Positions 10,487-22,134 of a DNA stretch of 64,000 nucleotides are shown piece after piece. Position 1 is the first letter of the stretch. The number at the start of each line of letters is the position of its first letter. The stretch is taken from positions 32,643,652 to 32,707,651 of the forward strand of contig JASWHV010000012.1 of assembly GCA_030760725.1 (NCBI GenBank), read 5' to 3'. This DNA comes from Neostapfia colusana. Its lineage: Eukaryota > Streptophyta > Magnoliopsida > Poales > Poaceae. The position numbers and the translations under genes were made by a program. Under the pieces are notes generated by a model that was not told the origin of the DNA, ran no database searches, and saw nothing but the letters and a program-made list of their open reading frames with translations.

Positions 10487-12625
10487 ATGGTGAGGGAAAA
10501 TGCCAGCCGTCAAAGGAGGAACGCCCGAGGCAACGATGAACCACAAGAGGATGGCAACGTTGAAGTTCCTGAAAATGCTAACCCCGGGGCTGATGCAAAC
10601 AACCTTGAACTGTTGATGGCTATGCAGAACCAGCTCATGCAAACTATGATACAAACATTGGGACAGCTGCAAGCCAACAATAACAACAATCCTAACCCCG
10701 TTCCTGCACCCCCACCGCCACCACCGCCGGCTCACAACAGATTGGTAGAGTTCATGAGGACTAGGCTGCCTACTTTTACACAAGATAATGATCCCATGGA
10801 GGCTGATGATTTGTTGAAGTCCATGGAAAAGAAGCTTGCTATTGTTCAGTGCAATGATCGGGAGAAAGTTCTCTTCGCATCGCACCAACTTATGGGAGCA
10901 GCCGCTGACTGGTGGGACGCTTTTTGCAATGCTCATGTCAACCAGGAGACTATCACTTGGGCTGAATTCAAGGAGAGTTTCCACTCTCATTACGTCCCTG
11001 CTGGAGTCATGATGCTTAAAAGGCAAGAGTTTGAAGGTCTCTGCCAAGGAAGGAAGAGCGTGAATGAGTACCTCAACAAGTTCACGCAGCTTTCAAGGTA
11101 TGCTCCAGAAGATGTCAACTCGGATCAAAGGAAGAAATACTTGTTCATGAGAGGATTGAACAATGAGATCCAAGTTCAGCTGCTCAACAACGATTATGCA
11201 AACTTCCAGAAGCTCGTTGACAAAGCTATAGTGGTTGAGAGCAAGATCCATGAGATCGAGCAAGAGGGCAAGAGGAAGATGCCATACCAGCCACAAGGGA
11301 GCAATGTATGTCCCTGTTTCATGCCACCAGCTGCACCACAGTATGGCTCGTCCGCTTCTACTTTCCGCCCTGCAAATCCACCTCATCCTAATCAACCACC
11401 GCAGCAACGTCCTGTTATGCAAGTACCTCGTATGCCTTTGCCTCCTGCGCCCCGTCCCAACATGGGTACCTATGCTCAAAACCAGCCTCGCCCCAACATT
11501 CCTTCTGTTTTGGGCAACAAAGCATGCTTTTCATTCGGAGAGGCGGGACACTTTGCAAGTCAGTGCCCCAATAAAGGCCTTGGACAGCCAAGCAACGTGC
11601 CTAAGCAGAACCCACGGCCGAACGGAGGAGCTGATCAAGGTAACCGTGGACAGCAGAACTACGCTCGTGGTAACGTGAATCATGTCTCCGCTGAGGAAGC
11701 ACAACAAGCTGAGGACGTCGTGATTGGTATGTTCCTTGCCAACTCCAACCCAGCCACTGTTTTATTTGATTCTGGAGCATCACATTCATTCATATCATCC
11801 AAGTATGTTGCCAAGTATAATCTGCCCATATCACACATGAAACACACTATGTTGACTAATTCTCCCGGTGGAGAGATGAGGACTAATATAGTATATCCGA
11901 AAGTAAAACTTAAAATAAGGGGGGTAGACTTTCTTGCCAACCTTATTGTTTTGGATTCCCAAGGGATTGATATAATACTTGAAATGGATTGGTTAAGCAA
12001 GCACAACGGAGTGATTCAATGTGCTGAGAGGAGCGTGCAGTTGACAAATGAGCACGGTACTCGTATTGAGTTCGAGTCAGCCCAACTGGCAACCGAGAAG
12101 GCAGCATTGAACCACATCGAAGAAGCAACATTAGAAAGCATTCCGGTAGTTCAAGAATTTTCAGATGTGTTCCCAGAAGAACTTCCAGGTATGACACCTG
12201 ACCGGGACATTGAATTTGCCATTGATTTAGTACCTGGAACTGCACCTATAGAGAAAAGGTCGTATAGGATGCCCGCTAATGAACTAGTGGAACTTAAGAA
12301 GCAAATTCAGGAGCAGCTAGAAAAGGGTTTTATACGCCCAAGCTCGTCACCATGGGGAGCCCCCGTGCTCTTCATAGACAAGAAGGACGGGATCCAAAGG
12401 ATGTGTGTGGATTATATGTCTCTCGATGAGGTGACGATCAAGAATAAATACCCGCTGCCCCGTATAGAGGACCTGTTCGACCAAATGAAAGGTGCCCGAA
12501 TTTTCTCCAAGATTGATCTTTGGTCGGGATACTTCCAGCTGAAGATTAAGCCCTACGACATACCCAAGACTGCATTTCGAACAGGTATGGTTCGTATGAA
12601 TATACCGTTATATCTTTTGGGTTAA
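10487..12625 (+). pseudogene. Element B gag, protease and N-terminal RT
   Basis: The start is placed at ATG 10487, directly after CTCTCTCTCACAG, because the frame upstream has no gag-like sequence. Gag has a poly-Asn/poly-Pro stretch, then the capsid-like region (ADWWDAFC, WAEFKESFHSHYVP). The nucleocapsid finger reads CFSFGEAGHFASQC: the second cysteine is phenylalanine, so zinc binding is compromised. Protease follows with LFDSGASHSFIS near 11770, then RT (GFIRPSSSPWGAP, FSKIDLWSGYFQLK). A frameshift near 12582 ends the frame at 12625 and RT goes on in another frame. Compared with element D this is a separate but related family. Confidence 0.9.
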
Positions 12626-15002
12626 CGAATGCACCCGCATACTTTGTGTACCTCATGAATGAGGTCTTCATGGAGTACTTGGACAAGTTTGTCGTGGTTT
12701 TCATCGGCGATATCATGGTGTATTCAAAAAGCAAGGAAGAACATGAAGAACACTTGAGATTGAAGTTGCAGAAACTGCGAGAGCATCAATTGTGTGCCAA
12801 GTACAGCAAGTGTCAATTTTGGCTAAAGGAGATATCATTCCTAGGCCACGTCATCTCCGAGGGAGGAGTATCAGTTGATCCCAGAAAAGTGGGAGATGTT
12901 TCAAAGTGGAACCAACCGCAAAATGTGAGAGATATTTGGAGTTTCCTTGGGATGGATGGGTACTACCGCCGGTTCATCAAGGATTTCTCCAAAATAGCGA
13001 AGCCTATGACTGAATTGCTAATGAAGGGAAAAGCATTTCAGTGGAAACCAGTGTGCCAAGAAAGCTTTGAGGAGCTCAAGAAAAGACTAACCACAGCGCC
13101 AGTTTTGGTATTGCCGGACGTGAGCAAGAGCTTCGACATATATTGTGACGCATCAAGACAAGCGCTTGGATGTGTGCTCATGCAAGAAGGACAAGTGGTA
13201 GCCTATGCATCGAGACAACTAAAGAAACACGAGCTGAATTACCCCACGCATTGAGGATTTGGAGACATTATATCCTTGGCCACTGATGTGAGATCTATAC
13301 GGACCACAGAAGCCTCAAGTATATATTCATGCAAACGGATCTGAATTTGAGGCAACGTCGATGGTTGGACCTCATCAAGGATTATGATGTTGGAATCAAT
13401 TATCATCCTGGAAAGGCCAATGTAGTAGATGATGCGTTGAGCTAAAAGGGAGCATGTCACCAACTCACGGTTCTGGAGCTGCCACCCGAGCTGCGCAAGG
13501 AGTTCGAATGGTTACATCTCGGGTTCTTGAACAAGATGGAAGTGATAGAACTCAACTCTTCGCTGGAACAAGAGATACGAGATGGCCAAGCAACAGATGA
13601 GGAAATCAAGGAAATCTAGGAAAGAATCCGACAAGGCATAGAAAAGTATTTCAAGGAAGATGAGAAAGGCACGCTTTGGTTAGGAAAAAGGATTTGTGTG
13701 CCTAACGTGAAGCACATCCGCGACACAATAATAAAGGAGGCACATGACTCACCTTATTCCATACACCCTGGCTGTACAAAGATGTACAAGGACCTGAAAA
13801 CTTGCTATTGTTGGGATGGTATGAAAAGGGACATAGCTGAATATGTTGCCTTATGCGATACGTGCCAATGGGTGAAGGCCGAACATCAAAGACCCGCTGG
13901 ACTGTTGCAGCCATTGAAAGTACCCGAGTGGAAGTGGGAAGACATCAGCATGGATTTCATTGTTGGATTGCCACGTACTCAATCAGGTTATGACTCTATT
14001 TGGGTTATCGTGGACCGATTGACAAAAACAGCCCATTTTCTTCCTGTTAGAACCAAGTACAGCATTGCACAACTAGCCGAGCTGTATATGGAGCAAATCG
14101 TGTGTCACCATGGAGTTCCGAAGAGGATAGTTTCGGATCGAGGTTCTCAATTTACCTCTAGGTTCTGGAAGAAGCTGCATGAAGCTATGGGTACACGACT
14201 GGATTTCAGCTCTGCTTATCACCCACAAACCGACGGGCAAACTGAGAGGACAAACCAAATTTTGGAAGACATGTTGAGAGCTTGCGCCTTGAAACATGGG
14301 CGTAGTTGGGATAGGAGCTTGCCATATGCTGAATTCTCGTACAACAACAGCTATCAAGCCAGCTTGAAAATGTCACCTTTCGAAGCATTGTATGGTAGAC
14401 GGTGTAGAACGCTGCTGTTCTGGAATGAGACTGGAGAAAGCCAAGTGTTTGGCCTGAAGTGCTGCAAGACGCTGAAAAGCAAGTCCAAACGATACGTGAA
14501 AACTTGAAGGCCGCTCAATCATGACAAAAAGGTTATGCGGACAATAGGCGAAGGAGATTGGCTTTCGAAGTGGGAAACTTCGTGTATCTTAAAGCATCGC
14601 CTATCCAGGCCAACGACGGTTCAACGTCAAGGGCAAGTTAGCACCTCGCTACATCGGGCCATTTAAGATTTTGGGCAAGCGAGGAGAAGTAGCCTATCAA
14701 CTAGAGCTGCCAACACACCTCTCCGACGTGCACAACGTATTTCATGTATCCCAACTCAAGAAGTGCTTAAGAGTACCGAAAGAACAAGTACCGATGGATG
14801 AGCTGGAGCTTCAAGAGGATCTGACCTACGTGGAGCACCCCGTCAAAATTTTGGACTTGAAGGAAAGGGTCACAAGGAACAAAGTAATCAGTTGGTGCAA
14901 GGTACAGTGGAGCCATCACACGGAAGCCGAAACTACATTGGAGCGTGAGGAAGACCTCAAGGCAGAATTCGAGGGCGAGATTCAGTTTAAGGGGGGTAGG
15001 TT
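12585..15002 (+). pseudogene. Element B RT C-half, RNase H, integrase and chromodomain-like tail
   Basis: RT resumes with YGSYEYTVISFGLTNAPAYF; its active site is FIGD instead of FIDD, so a catalytic aspartate is gone. RNase H begins (YCDASRQALGCVLMQ), but a small deletion and shift after NYPTH (13254) removes about ten residues, and stops appear near 13285 and 13442. Integrase is open at about 13698-14507 with H2C2 and the core: MDFIVG, SDRGSQF, and QTDGQTER 35 residues later. Another shift precedes the C-terminal part (about 14600 on: LSDVHNVFHVSQLKKCL, then EDLTYVEHPVKILD). The normal stop is lost; the frame runs through the polypurine tract into the LTR. Confidence 0.9.
14987..15000 (+). 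other. Polypurine tract of element B
   Basis: TTAAGGGGGGTAGG ends three bases before the 3' LTR start TGTAAC at 15003. It is the expected plus-strand primer site. Confidence 0.85.
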
Positions 15003-15073
15003 TGTAACACCCATCAAATTCATTTCCAAGCATTGCATACATTTTTCATGTAGAGAAGCATTATAAAAGAAGT

Positions 15074-15292
15074 AGAAATGGAGAAAGAACCATAGAAATG
15101 GAGAAAGAACTATAGAAATGGGGAAAGAACCATAGAAATGGAGAAAAGAACCATAGAAATGGAGAAACGACCATAGAAATGGAGGAAGGAACCATAGAAA
15201 TGGAGAAGGGCATATAGAAATAGAGAAATAGGACATAGAAATGGAGAGGGGAATGTAGAAATGGAGTAAGTGACATAGAAATGGTGAGGAAT
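15074..15292 (+). repeat. Minisatellite in the 3' LTR of B, about 11 copies
   Basis: Same AGAAATGGAGAAAGAACCAT unit as at 6240-6498, but about two units fewer. Since both LTRs were identical at insertion, the difference arose afterwards. Confidence 0.88.
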
Positions 15293-15487
15293 GGGAAAAA
15301 GATAGCTGAAATGAGCTATTTTCAATTTCCCCAAAATTTCCCCAAATCCTCCAAATTCCCCAATTCCCCAAAAAAGGGGAATTTTCCCCACATGGGGAAT
15401 TTCCCCCACATTGCTGCCGCACCAAATCAATTGGGGAAAAGTTTGTTAGGATTTTGCTCCAATTGGAGTAGGATTCCCCCCCCCCCT

Positions 15488-15496
15488 TATAAATAG
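15488..15496 (+). promoter_or_regulatory. TATA box of the B 3' LTR
   Basis: TATAAATAG at the same LTR position as 6678-6686, again behind a C-run and before a GC-rich leader. Confidence 0.65.
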
Positions 15497-16175
15497 AACC
15501 CAACCCCCCTCCCCTTGGCCGCAGCCCCCCCACCTCCCCCCTCTTCCCCCCCCCCCAAGTCAGCGACTTGGAGGCCCTAGCCCCCAACTCGCCGAGTTGG
15601 ACCCCCCCTCGCCGGAGTTCAGCCGCCGTCGAGCCCCGCCGTTGAGCCCCGCCATCGATCCCCCCCGTCGAGCTCCTGCCGGCGAGCCCCGTCGTCGAGC
15701 CCCGTCATGCCTTGCCGTCACCGGAAAAGAACCGACGATCTGTCCCGCCATAATCTTCTTTAGAAAAGTTCCCCGCTGCTGCCAATGCTAGAAGAAAGGC
15801 TCTGCCACCAAGGAGGGAGTGAGGTAGGTCCCTATTACCCATCTTACGACGTCTTCGCTGTTTTTTCGCATCCGTTTTCTTCGTCCCCTTCGAACAGAAA
15901 CTTTTTCGTGTGGACAGATCGTGTTTTGATCGATTTTTTGACGGTGGAATTGATCTAGATCTTGAGTCAAGATCATCACTACGTCCACACTTTATCCCAA
16001 GCACCCTTGTTCATCACAAAACCCCATAAAAGCCCATTGAAACATTCAAGAACACGTACAAACTAGATAATAAAACTGCACCATAGGATTTGCATTCATC
16101 TACCCCATTGCATCTTGAGTAAAGTTTGTGCATGTTGATTGATTGCTGTAAATTTTGTATGTGCGTGATCGTGAG

Positions 16176-17483
16176 TAGAAGAACAAGCTCAAGAGGCCAT
16201 CTACAAGGATCTACAGCATAAAGACTTCGAGATGCTTGAACAACAAGAACCACGGGAGCAAGGCAAGTGCCCCATGACCATATTGATCCCATGTTTTGAA
16301 TCTGTTTTGTTTGCGAAAACTCGTATGCTTGAGTCAACTTGATGGGACACCCCTTTATAGGAGTTTACTAGTTTTGTTAACCATCCTTGTCGCCGGGAAA
16401 GTTCATGAGTCGGGTATGGTTGTTTTTCCTTTTTGCTTCGCTTAATCTACGGGATGCGGGAAGCTGAATTAAAACGTATCTAGCTACTGCACTCATATGA
16501 ATAATAATGATGAAAATCATGAGAATGTTAATGGGCATGGAATCGAGGAGATCTAGGCAAGCTTGGTTCGTGAATGTTGCTGGATGAGATGGTGGTTCTT
16601 GCAGTAGATCTAAGGACCGGTTCATGCAAGAATATGCCAGGAAAACAGTGCCACCACAAGGCCAAGTATAGGTGTGGCTTAGCTGATAAATTAGGTGTGT
16701 TGCTAGTTTGTTATGGACCGTGGATGGTGCAGGCAATTGGAGTCGAGAGAGGACTGCCCTGGGAACTGCATGGCACAAGAGGGGGCCCGTGGGTGGGAGA
16801 ATGGTGATTCGAGCCTTCCGGTGAAACCTCAGTGAGTCCATACATCTTGTAGCCCCTTTGTAAAGGCTATTTTGTTGGCCATACACCGACGGTTGTGTAC
16901 TGGTATAATGGAGGTTCTGCAGTCGCCGACGGGTGACGAAATCACGAACTTGTGGGTAAAGTGGTGCCACCTCTGCAGAGTGTAAAACTATAATGATAGC
17001 CGTGCTTCTGGTCACAAGCACCTGGCCAACTTCCATGATTAGAGGGAAAACTTGGGATGGTTATTCGTTATGGTTGTGGTATGGTCATTGGGATTGGTTT
17101 TGGGACTGTTTTGAGTCATGACAATGAAGTTTGTTTCAGTTATATGAATATGAGATGGTTATGAATATTTATGAGTATGAGATGAACTTGAGAAAGATTA
17201 TTGGCTGGTTGAGACTTGATAAATGGTGAATTATGATGAGAGAATGTTGCTGAACTACTTGATTATGATGGGATAAATTTCACCTATAAATAGTTGTTGT
17301 TTTTATCATGTTTGTAAAATAAATTTTGCTTGCTGCAATGAGAATTTTTATTCCCTACCTTGTTGTAAGCTACATGTCATACTTTTCCCGCGCTTGCTGA
17401 GTACGACATGTACTCACCCTTGCATTATCACATAAACATCCGCAACAGGAGAAGAGTACTTCGAGGACCATGTGGAGTACTAG
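16176..17483 (+). CDS. Putative split ORF inside the B 3' LTR (exons 16176-16262 and 17449-17483)
   Basis: Second copy of the LTR-internal split ORF. Block one is 87 nt, as in the 5' LTR, with the same GC donor (CAAG|GCAAGT); block two is 35 nt and ends in TAG at 17481-17483. Several amino-acid differences to the 5' copy exist (for example E to K and H to K changes), but no stop. A candidate first exon starts with ATG at 15785: the donor at 15824 leaves phase 0, and a weaker one at 15828 leaves phase 1, which would match block one. The function is unknown; the product would be small and acidic. Confidence 0.42.
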
Positions 17484-17618
17484 GCGTGCGAACTACCGTT
17501 AACATGCCTGTGGAGTTGAAGATGGAGCCTGCTGCTATTTAGTTATTTCCGCTGTCGCTTAGAGTCTTCTGCTGCAAGAATAAGTTAGAAATTCATGATT
17601 GAGACAATGAGTCGATGT

Positions 17619-17624
17619 AATAAA
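17619..17624 (+). terminator. Poly(A) signal of the B 3' LTR
   Basis: AATAAA in the TGTAATAAA context, about 130 bp before the LTR end. It would end both genomic RNA and any mRNA from this LTR. Confidence 0.65.
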
Positions 17625-17752
17625 GCACTTAAACACTATTTATTTGTGGTTATATTCTGAATTCATTTTGTGGATTACATGTGTATGTGTGATGAACATC
17701 CTGGGCACACATATGCATTAACTTTGTTCTGTTTTCGGAACCGGGTGTCACA

Positions 17753-17757
17753 TCCAT
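17753..17757 (+). repeat. Right target-site duplication of element B (TCCAT)
   Basis: Matches 6165-6169. It fixes the LTR end at ...GTCACA. Confidence 0.92.
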
Positions 17758-18686
17758 GCGGTGAAAAGCCAGGCGTTAGCTGACTTTGTGGGAGTGGACT
17801 CCACCACCATGCCAGCCAGGGGGCCAGGACATCGGTGAACTAGAGCCCAGGGCTCCGGTATTCACTGGGCCCTACTGGACTTTCTACTTCGACAGCTCCT
17901 CATGGAAGTAGGGTGCCGGAGCGGGGGTTCTGCTCATTACACCAACTGGAGAGCAGCTCAAGTACATGGTGCGACTTGAATTCAAGGCGGCCAACAACAT
18001 GGCGGAGTATGAGGCTCCATATTTGGGTTGAAAACCGCGCTATCCCTCGGCGCCCAGCAGTTATTGGTCAAGGGCGATTCTCAGCTGATCATCAAGCAAG
18101 TCAAGGGAATGTGTAGTTGCAACGACCCACAGCTTGCAGCTTATCTCCTCCAAGTACAGAAGTTGGAGAAGGACTTCTTATCCTTGGACTTGTGCCATGT
18201 TCCCCGTTCCAATAACACAATAGCCGACGACCTGTCAACGAAGGCTTCCACTTGGGCTCCGGTGCCTGAGTGGGTATTTGAAAGGAAGTTGCTGCGACCT
18301 ACCGCCTGGCCGGACGAGCCAGGCGAAGAGGGCGGGACGAGCACCTAGAAGCTGGCGGTCCCGGCGGCCATGTTACTATGGCGCCTGCGAAGGATCGTAA
18401 GCGTCACTGGGGGCTCCGTGCGACACGGTGCTCAATATCCAAATGCTTAAGTAGGTCCCGATGCATGGATCACGGAGATCCGGGACTACTTGAAAGATAA
18501 TTTCCTTCCCGATGAACGTGTATCCGCTGAACGGATCGCTCGGTTGGCTAAGAGATACACACTGGTAGAAGGGGATCTCTATCAGTGTGGCGCTAATGGC
18601 ATCCTATTGCGGTGCATAACCCGGTAGGAGGGCTGCGACCTGCTCGCAGAGATCTGTGAGGGCCTCATGGCCTCGATGAGCCCGGA
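17758..18686 (+). pseudogene. Tat-lineage pol fragment, 3' part (second RNase H and integrase start)
   Basis: This continues the fragment broken at 6169. KSQALADFV is followed by a second, archaeal-like RNase H: FYFDSSS, GAGAGVLLITPTGEQLKY, NNMAEYEA, LLVKGDSQLIIKQVKG, HVPRSNN. Two RNase H domains in a row are a known hallmark of the Tat lineage. An in-frame TAG follows SSSWK and a shift lies near 18015-18030. After a linker come DYLKDNFLPDE, RLAKRYTLVEGDLY and the start of the integrase H2C2 region, with a TAG near 18626. It is cut at 18686 by element C; the rest of integrase is not found on the far side. Confidence 0.85.
18682..18686 (+). repeat. Left target-site duplication of element C (CCGGA)
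   Basis: CCGGA stands before TGTAAAAGTCCC at 18687 and again at 49942-49946 after the 3' LTR, 31 kb away. Confidence 0.8.
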
Positions 18687-18697
18687 TGTAAAAGTCC

Positions 18698-18702
18698 CAA
18701 AA
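18698..18702 (+). repeat. Left target-site duplication of solo LTR H (CAAAA)
   Basis: CAAAA here and at 22130-22134. The uninterrupted LTR of C reads TCCCAAAACTTG at this place (from 45952). Confidence 0.9.
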
Positions 18703-19088
18703 TGTAACACCCCAAAAATCTGTTAAGAGGGGAATTTAAAATTTTTTGGACGTATTGCATGTGGTGCAGAAATTCAAATTCAATTTGGAATTCAAATTCA
18801 AATCAAAACAGAAAAGAAAAGGAAAAAGAAAAAGAAACCCCCCCAGCCAGTGGGCCGAAACCCACCAGCCGGCCCACCATTTCCCACGCCAGCCCACAGC
18901 CGCGCGCCCCTCTCTCCCTCTCACTGACACGCGGGGCCCGCGTGTCATCCCTCACCTCTCGCTCGCGCCAACAGCCGGGACTCTCCTCTCTCCCGAATCC
19001 AAACAAACTCCTAAAACCCGCGTCCCCCAGCCGAATTTCGGTTCCGGACGACTCCAGCTTGATCCCAACAGATCGCCGCCCTCCCTCG

Positions 19089-19096
19089 TCTATATA
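19089..19096 (+). promoter_or_regulatory. TATA box of solo LTR H
   Basis: TATATAAA behind a GC-rich, C-rich stretch and before a leader; a start site near 19120 is expected. An ATG at 19219 runs ten codons to a donor-like AAG|GTGAAG at 19249. Confidence 0.65.
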
Positions 19097-20661
19097 AACG
19101 CCGGCATTGCCCTGTTTTTCCCCTCCGATCGGCTGTTTTTCCTCCCGGTGAGAACCAGAGCTTCTCCAGCCGTTTTCCTTCGATCCTAGCTCGGATTTCC
19201 TGATCTAACGCGCTGATCATGTTCCACCGCCTCCGGGGAATCTCGAAGGTGAAGGAAATCTGGTGTTTTGCGCTCTAGATACAGCTCCGACGATCACCGC
19301 CGTGTTTTCACCTCGGACCTCATCGCCAACCGCCTTCCAGGGCCTCCGAGCTCAAAAAAAAAACTCCGAGGTGAGATCCCCGACCTCCCCTCTACCGATC
19401 TATGCCATGAAATCCCAGTTTTAGGAGGTATAGACGAAGATCCGAAGTTCCTCCGGCGAGATCGCCGCCTCCCGCCGCCGCACGCCGCCGAGCAGCGCCA
19501 CCCGCGCACGGCTAGGGCGACGTGGCCCCCTGAGGCCCGTCCATTTTAAATCGTGCGGTTCCTATTAGATCTAACCCGTACCGCTTCGCGTTATAATCTC
19601 AGCCGTCTGTTTTAAATCGGACGGTCCACATCAGCCCCGCATTATAAAGGCCAGGATTCTTACGCGCTACCCCCTGGGGATCTCGGAAAACATGAGCTAG
19701 CCCCGGAAACTTCTGATCTAGCCCCTGGAACTTCAGAAATTCGTGTAAATTCATTTAAAAATCAGTTTTAGCCCCTGGACTTAATAAAAATTAGGAAAAC
19801 CCCTATGTTATGTGTAGCTAGATCCCTGGAGATTAATGAAATAATATAATAGACCCTGTAGTAGGGTGAGTTTACCTTTTTAACCCTATATGATATTAAA
19901 TTTAGAAATTTGAATATGTGATTAGGATTTAAATTTAAAAGGTGAGACAAACACATTGTAAATTCAAATTTAAACTCTCCTAGCACTTGGAAAACTTTAG
20001 AATGAGTTAAAAATAGATTTTAAGCTGAAATGAATCTGTCTAATTGATTGTTCACATTTATTAGTTATAGGGACACATTTTTAGGTTAGGAAATAATTCT
20101 GAAAATTGGTAAAATAAATCTAAATTAGTTCACATCAGAGGAGAAGTTCAAAAATATATTATTTAATATTTTAGATCGGAACCTATTCTGTTTAGATGAT
20201 ATGTCCTACTATTTAATATTAAAACTGACTTTTAGGCATAGAAGATAAATCTGAAAAATATAGGAAAATAGGTATGCATAATTAGAAAATGATAAATGAA
20301 GTCTCCAAATCCCAAAACTTCAGTTTAGGATTTGGTAGAAGATCTGAAAACCTATTTGGAGTAGGAAAATACCTGTTATACAAACTTTGTGGCTAAGAAG
20401 TGTAATAATTAAATATAAAGAATTTGTTCAAATGGGAACTTCATATATAGTGTGCAAATAGAAATCTGAATACAGAAGTTAGAAATCATATACATATGTT
20501 TAAAAGTGCATGAAGGCCAAAAATTAACACATGTAGAGTGACCACAACACTTAGAAACGAGAATGACTTTCATAGGCATGTATGTGTGGGTTGTATGAAG
20601 TGAAAGTGTGAACTATGTCTTATGGATTGTTGTTTTCTTTTGCTATGTGTATTGGCATGAG

Positions 20662-21882
20662 TAGAACCTGCCCCAGAGCAAGTTCTCCCCTTCCAAGACC
20701 AAGACTTTCCATTCCCAGAGCAGCAGGAAGAAGGCAAGTGTCCTTGACCACTTTGATCCTATACTAGGATGTGTAGATAGAATTATTTGCATTGTCAATT
20801 GAAACATGAAACCCATGCTAGGAAGTTTCCCTAGAATTGCATTACCTTGTTTCCTTGTAGCTTGGGTTGGGATTTATTTTATCATGTCATTTATATGCTT
20901 ATGCTTAGCCATGATTAGAATGGGATAAGTGGGATATGAGATCATCAATTTATTTACCTTACTCTTGAATGAGATATTGTGAGTTATGTAGAGGTAGGGA
21001 TCGAGGCAAGTTGGATGATTTGGTTGGTGCTGGGTGCACGAGACTCGGGTTTGTGTTTAGTACTTGCCTGGATCCTAAGGATCGGTTCATGGAGCATGTA
21101 ACCTGGCTTTACCGTGCCAACCACATGCTGAGATGGGGCAGCTTGGCCAATTAATTAGGTGTATCCCCGGCGTAGTATGGGTGTGTTGGATGGTGCGGGG
21201 AATAGGTGTCAGCTGGACTACCATATGAACTGCAAGGCTCAAGAGGGGGCCACTGCAGCGGGGTTGGAGCCTCTTGTATGCTGTTAGGGGTGAAACCTCA
21301 GTGGGCCCACGCTCGTCAGGAATCCCTTTGTAAAGGCTTCGTAGTGATCTCCTGGCTACACACCTGGGAAGTGTGAATGTGGTTCGTGGCCACTGGCATA
21401 ATGGAGGTTCTTTTAGTCCACCCGGCAATGGGGGATGAAATCACTACATGTGGGTACAGTGGTGCAAACTCTGTAGAGTCAAAACTGTCATGACAGCCGT
21501 GCTCACGGTCAAGAGCGGCTTGGACTTATTCATGATTAGAGGATGATGACTTTGGAAGTTGTGGATGTTAAGCGGGGAGCTTAACATTAGAAATGATGTT
21601 ATGGTTATTTGATTATGATGATGGGTTGGGAGATTGGGACCATTTCACCTGTGTAGTAATGTAGGTGCTTAATAAGCTAAGGTAGTACGTAATAATTGCG
21701 TAGTGCTTTAACCATGAGTTCAACCTCTCCTTGCTCTGGCCATGCATGACATAATTTTCCCCCACTTGCTGAGTACCCACGGTACTCAAACTTGCATATT
21801 TGTTGGTTTAAATTGCTGCTTAGGTCAAGGGGATGATGTGGTGTTCAATGACCAAGACTTCGGACCCGAAGAAGGATTCTAG
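20662..21882 (+). CDS. Putative split ORF inside solo LTR H (exons 20662-20733 and 21824-21882)
   Basis: Block one (72 nt) follows ...GGCATGAG and encodes an acidic, Gln/Pro-rich peptide with QDQDFPFPEQQEE, ending at AAG|GCAAGT, a GC donor. Block two follows TGCTGCTTAG and continues in phase to a TAG at 21880-21882, ending FGPEEGF. Both phases match those in elements B and D, and the DF....EQQ motif aligns with them although the surrounding DNA is diverged. The intron would be 20734-21823. The first exon is unclear: the two donors at 19249 and 19371 give no clean ATG frame to this block. The function is unknown. Confidence 0.42.
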
Positions 21883-22027
21883 GTTCATGGAGTCCCCCGG
21901 GCAACGCCTGTGACGGAGCCCACAAGAATAATATTCTGCTGCTATACTATATACATGTTATGAACTTATTATCGTCCATCGAGACGTATGCTTTGTAAGA
22001 CATATTTATATTCGACACCTGGCTTGT

Positions 22028-22033
22028 AATAAA
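22028..22033 (+). terminator. Poly(A) signal of solo LTR H
   Basis: AATAAA in the TGTAATAAA context, about 145 bp after the stop of the split ORF and 100 bp before the LTR end. Confidence 0.6.
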
Positions 22034-22129
22034 TGATGCTTCACTATTTGTCATCACATGTATGAGAAAATGATCCTGGCATACATGTGATATTCACTCG
22101 GTTGTTCTTCGGAGAAACCGGGTGTGACA

Positions 22130-22134
22130 CAAAA
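22130..22134 (+). repeat. Right target-site duplication of solo LTR H (CAAAA)
   Basis: Second copy of CAAAA; the LTR of C continues with CTTGTAAATAG. Confidence 0.9.

Larger units (their letters stand above)
6170..17752 (+). mobile_element. Element B: complete but decayed Ty3/gypsy retrotransposon nested in Tat pol
   Basis: An 11.6 kb element with two LTRs (6170-8946 and 15003-17752), a primer binding site for initiator tRNA-Met, a pre-gag ORF, gag-pol, a polypurine tract, and a 5 bp duplication TCCAT on both sides. The coding order gag, protease, RT, RNase H, integrase, chromodomain-like tail is that of a chromovirus. All coding parts carry frameshifts or stops. The LTRs differ by several indels (2777 versus 2750 bp), so the insertion is clearly older than element D. 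Confidence 0.93.
15003..17752 (+). repeat. 3' LTR of element B
   Basis: TGTAACACCC ... GGTGTCACA, 2750 bp, aligned throughout with the 5' LTR. It is shorter mainly because the 20 bp minisatellite has fewer units. It keeps ATG at 15785 and a donor GAG|GTAGGT at 15824, both lost in the 5' LTR. Confidence 0.93.
18703..22129 (+). mobile_element. H: 3.4 kb solo LTR inside the 5' LTR of C
   Basis: It begins TGTAACACCCC and ends GGTGTGACA with CAAAA on both sides. No primer binding site, gag or pol is present, so it is a solo LTR left by recombination between two LTRs. Its ends resemble those of element B, but the body is a distinct family. It has a TATA box (19089), a GC-rich leader with a donor AG|GTGAGA at 19371, a long AT-rich stretch 19550-20640 in which I see no gene, two exon-like blocks of a split ORF, and a poly(A) signal (22028). 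Confidence 0.9.

Noticed and set aside
19560..20640. AT-rich stretch in solo LTR H as a separate small transposon
   Set aside because: No terminal inverted repeats or duplication seen; it fits as the intronic part of the LTR.
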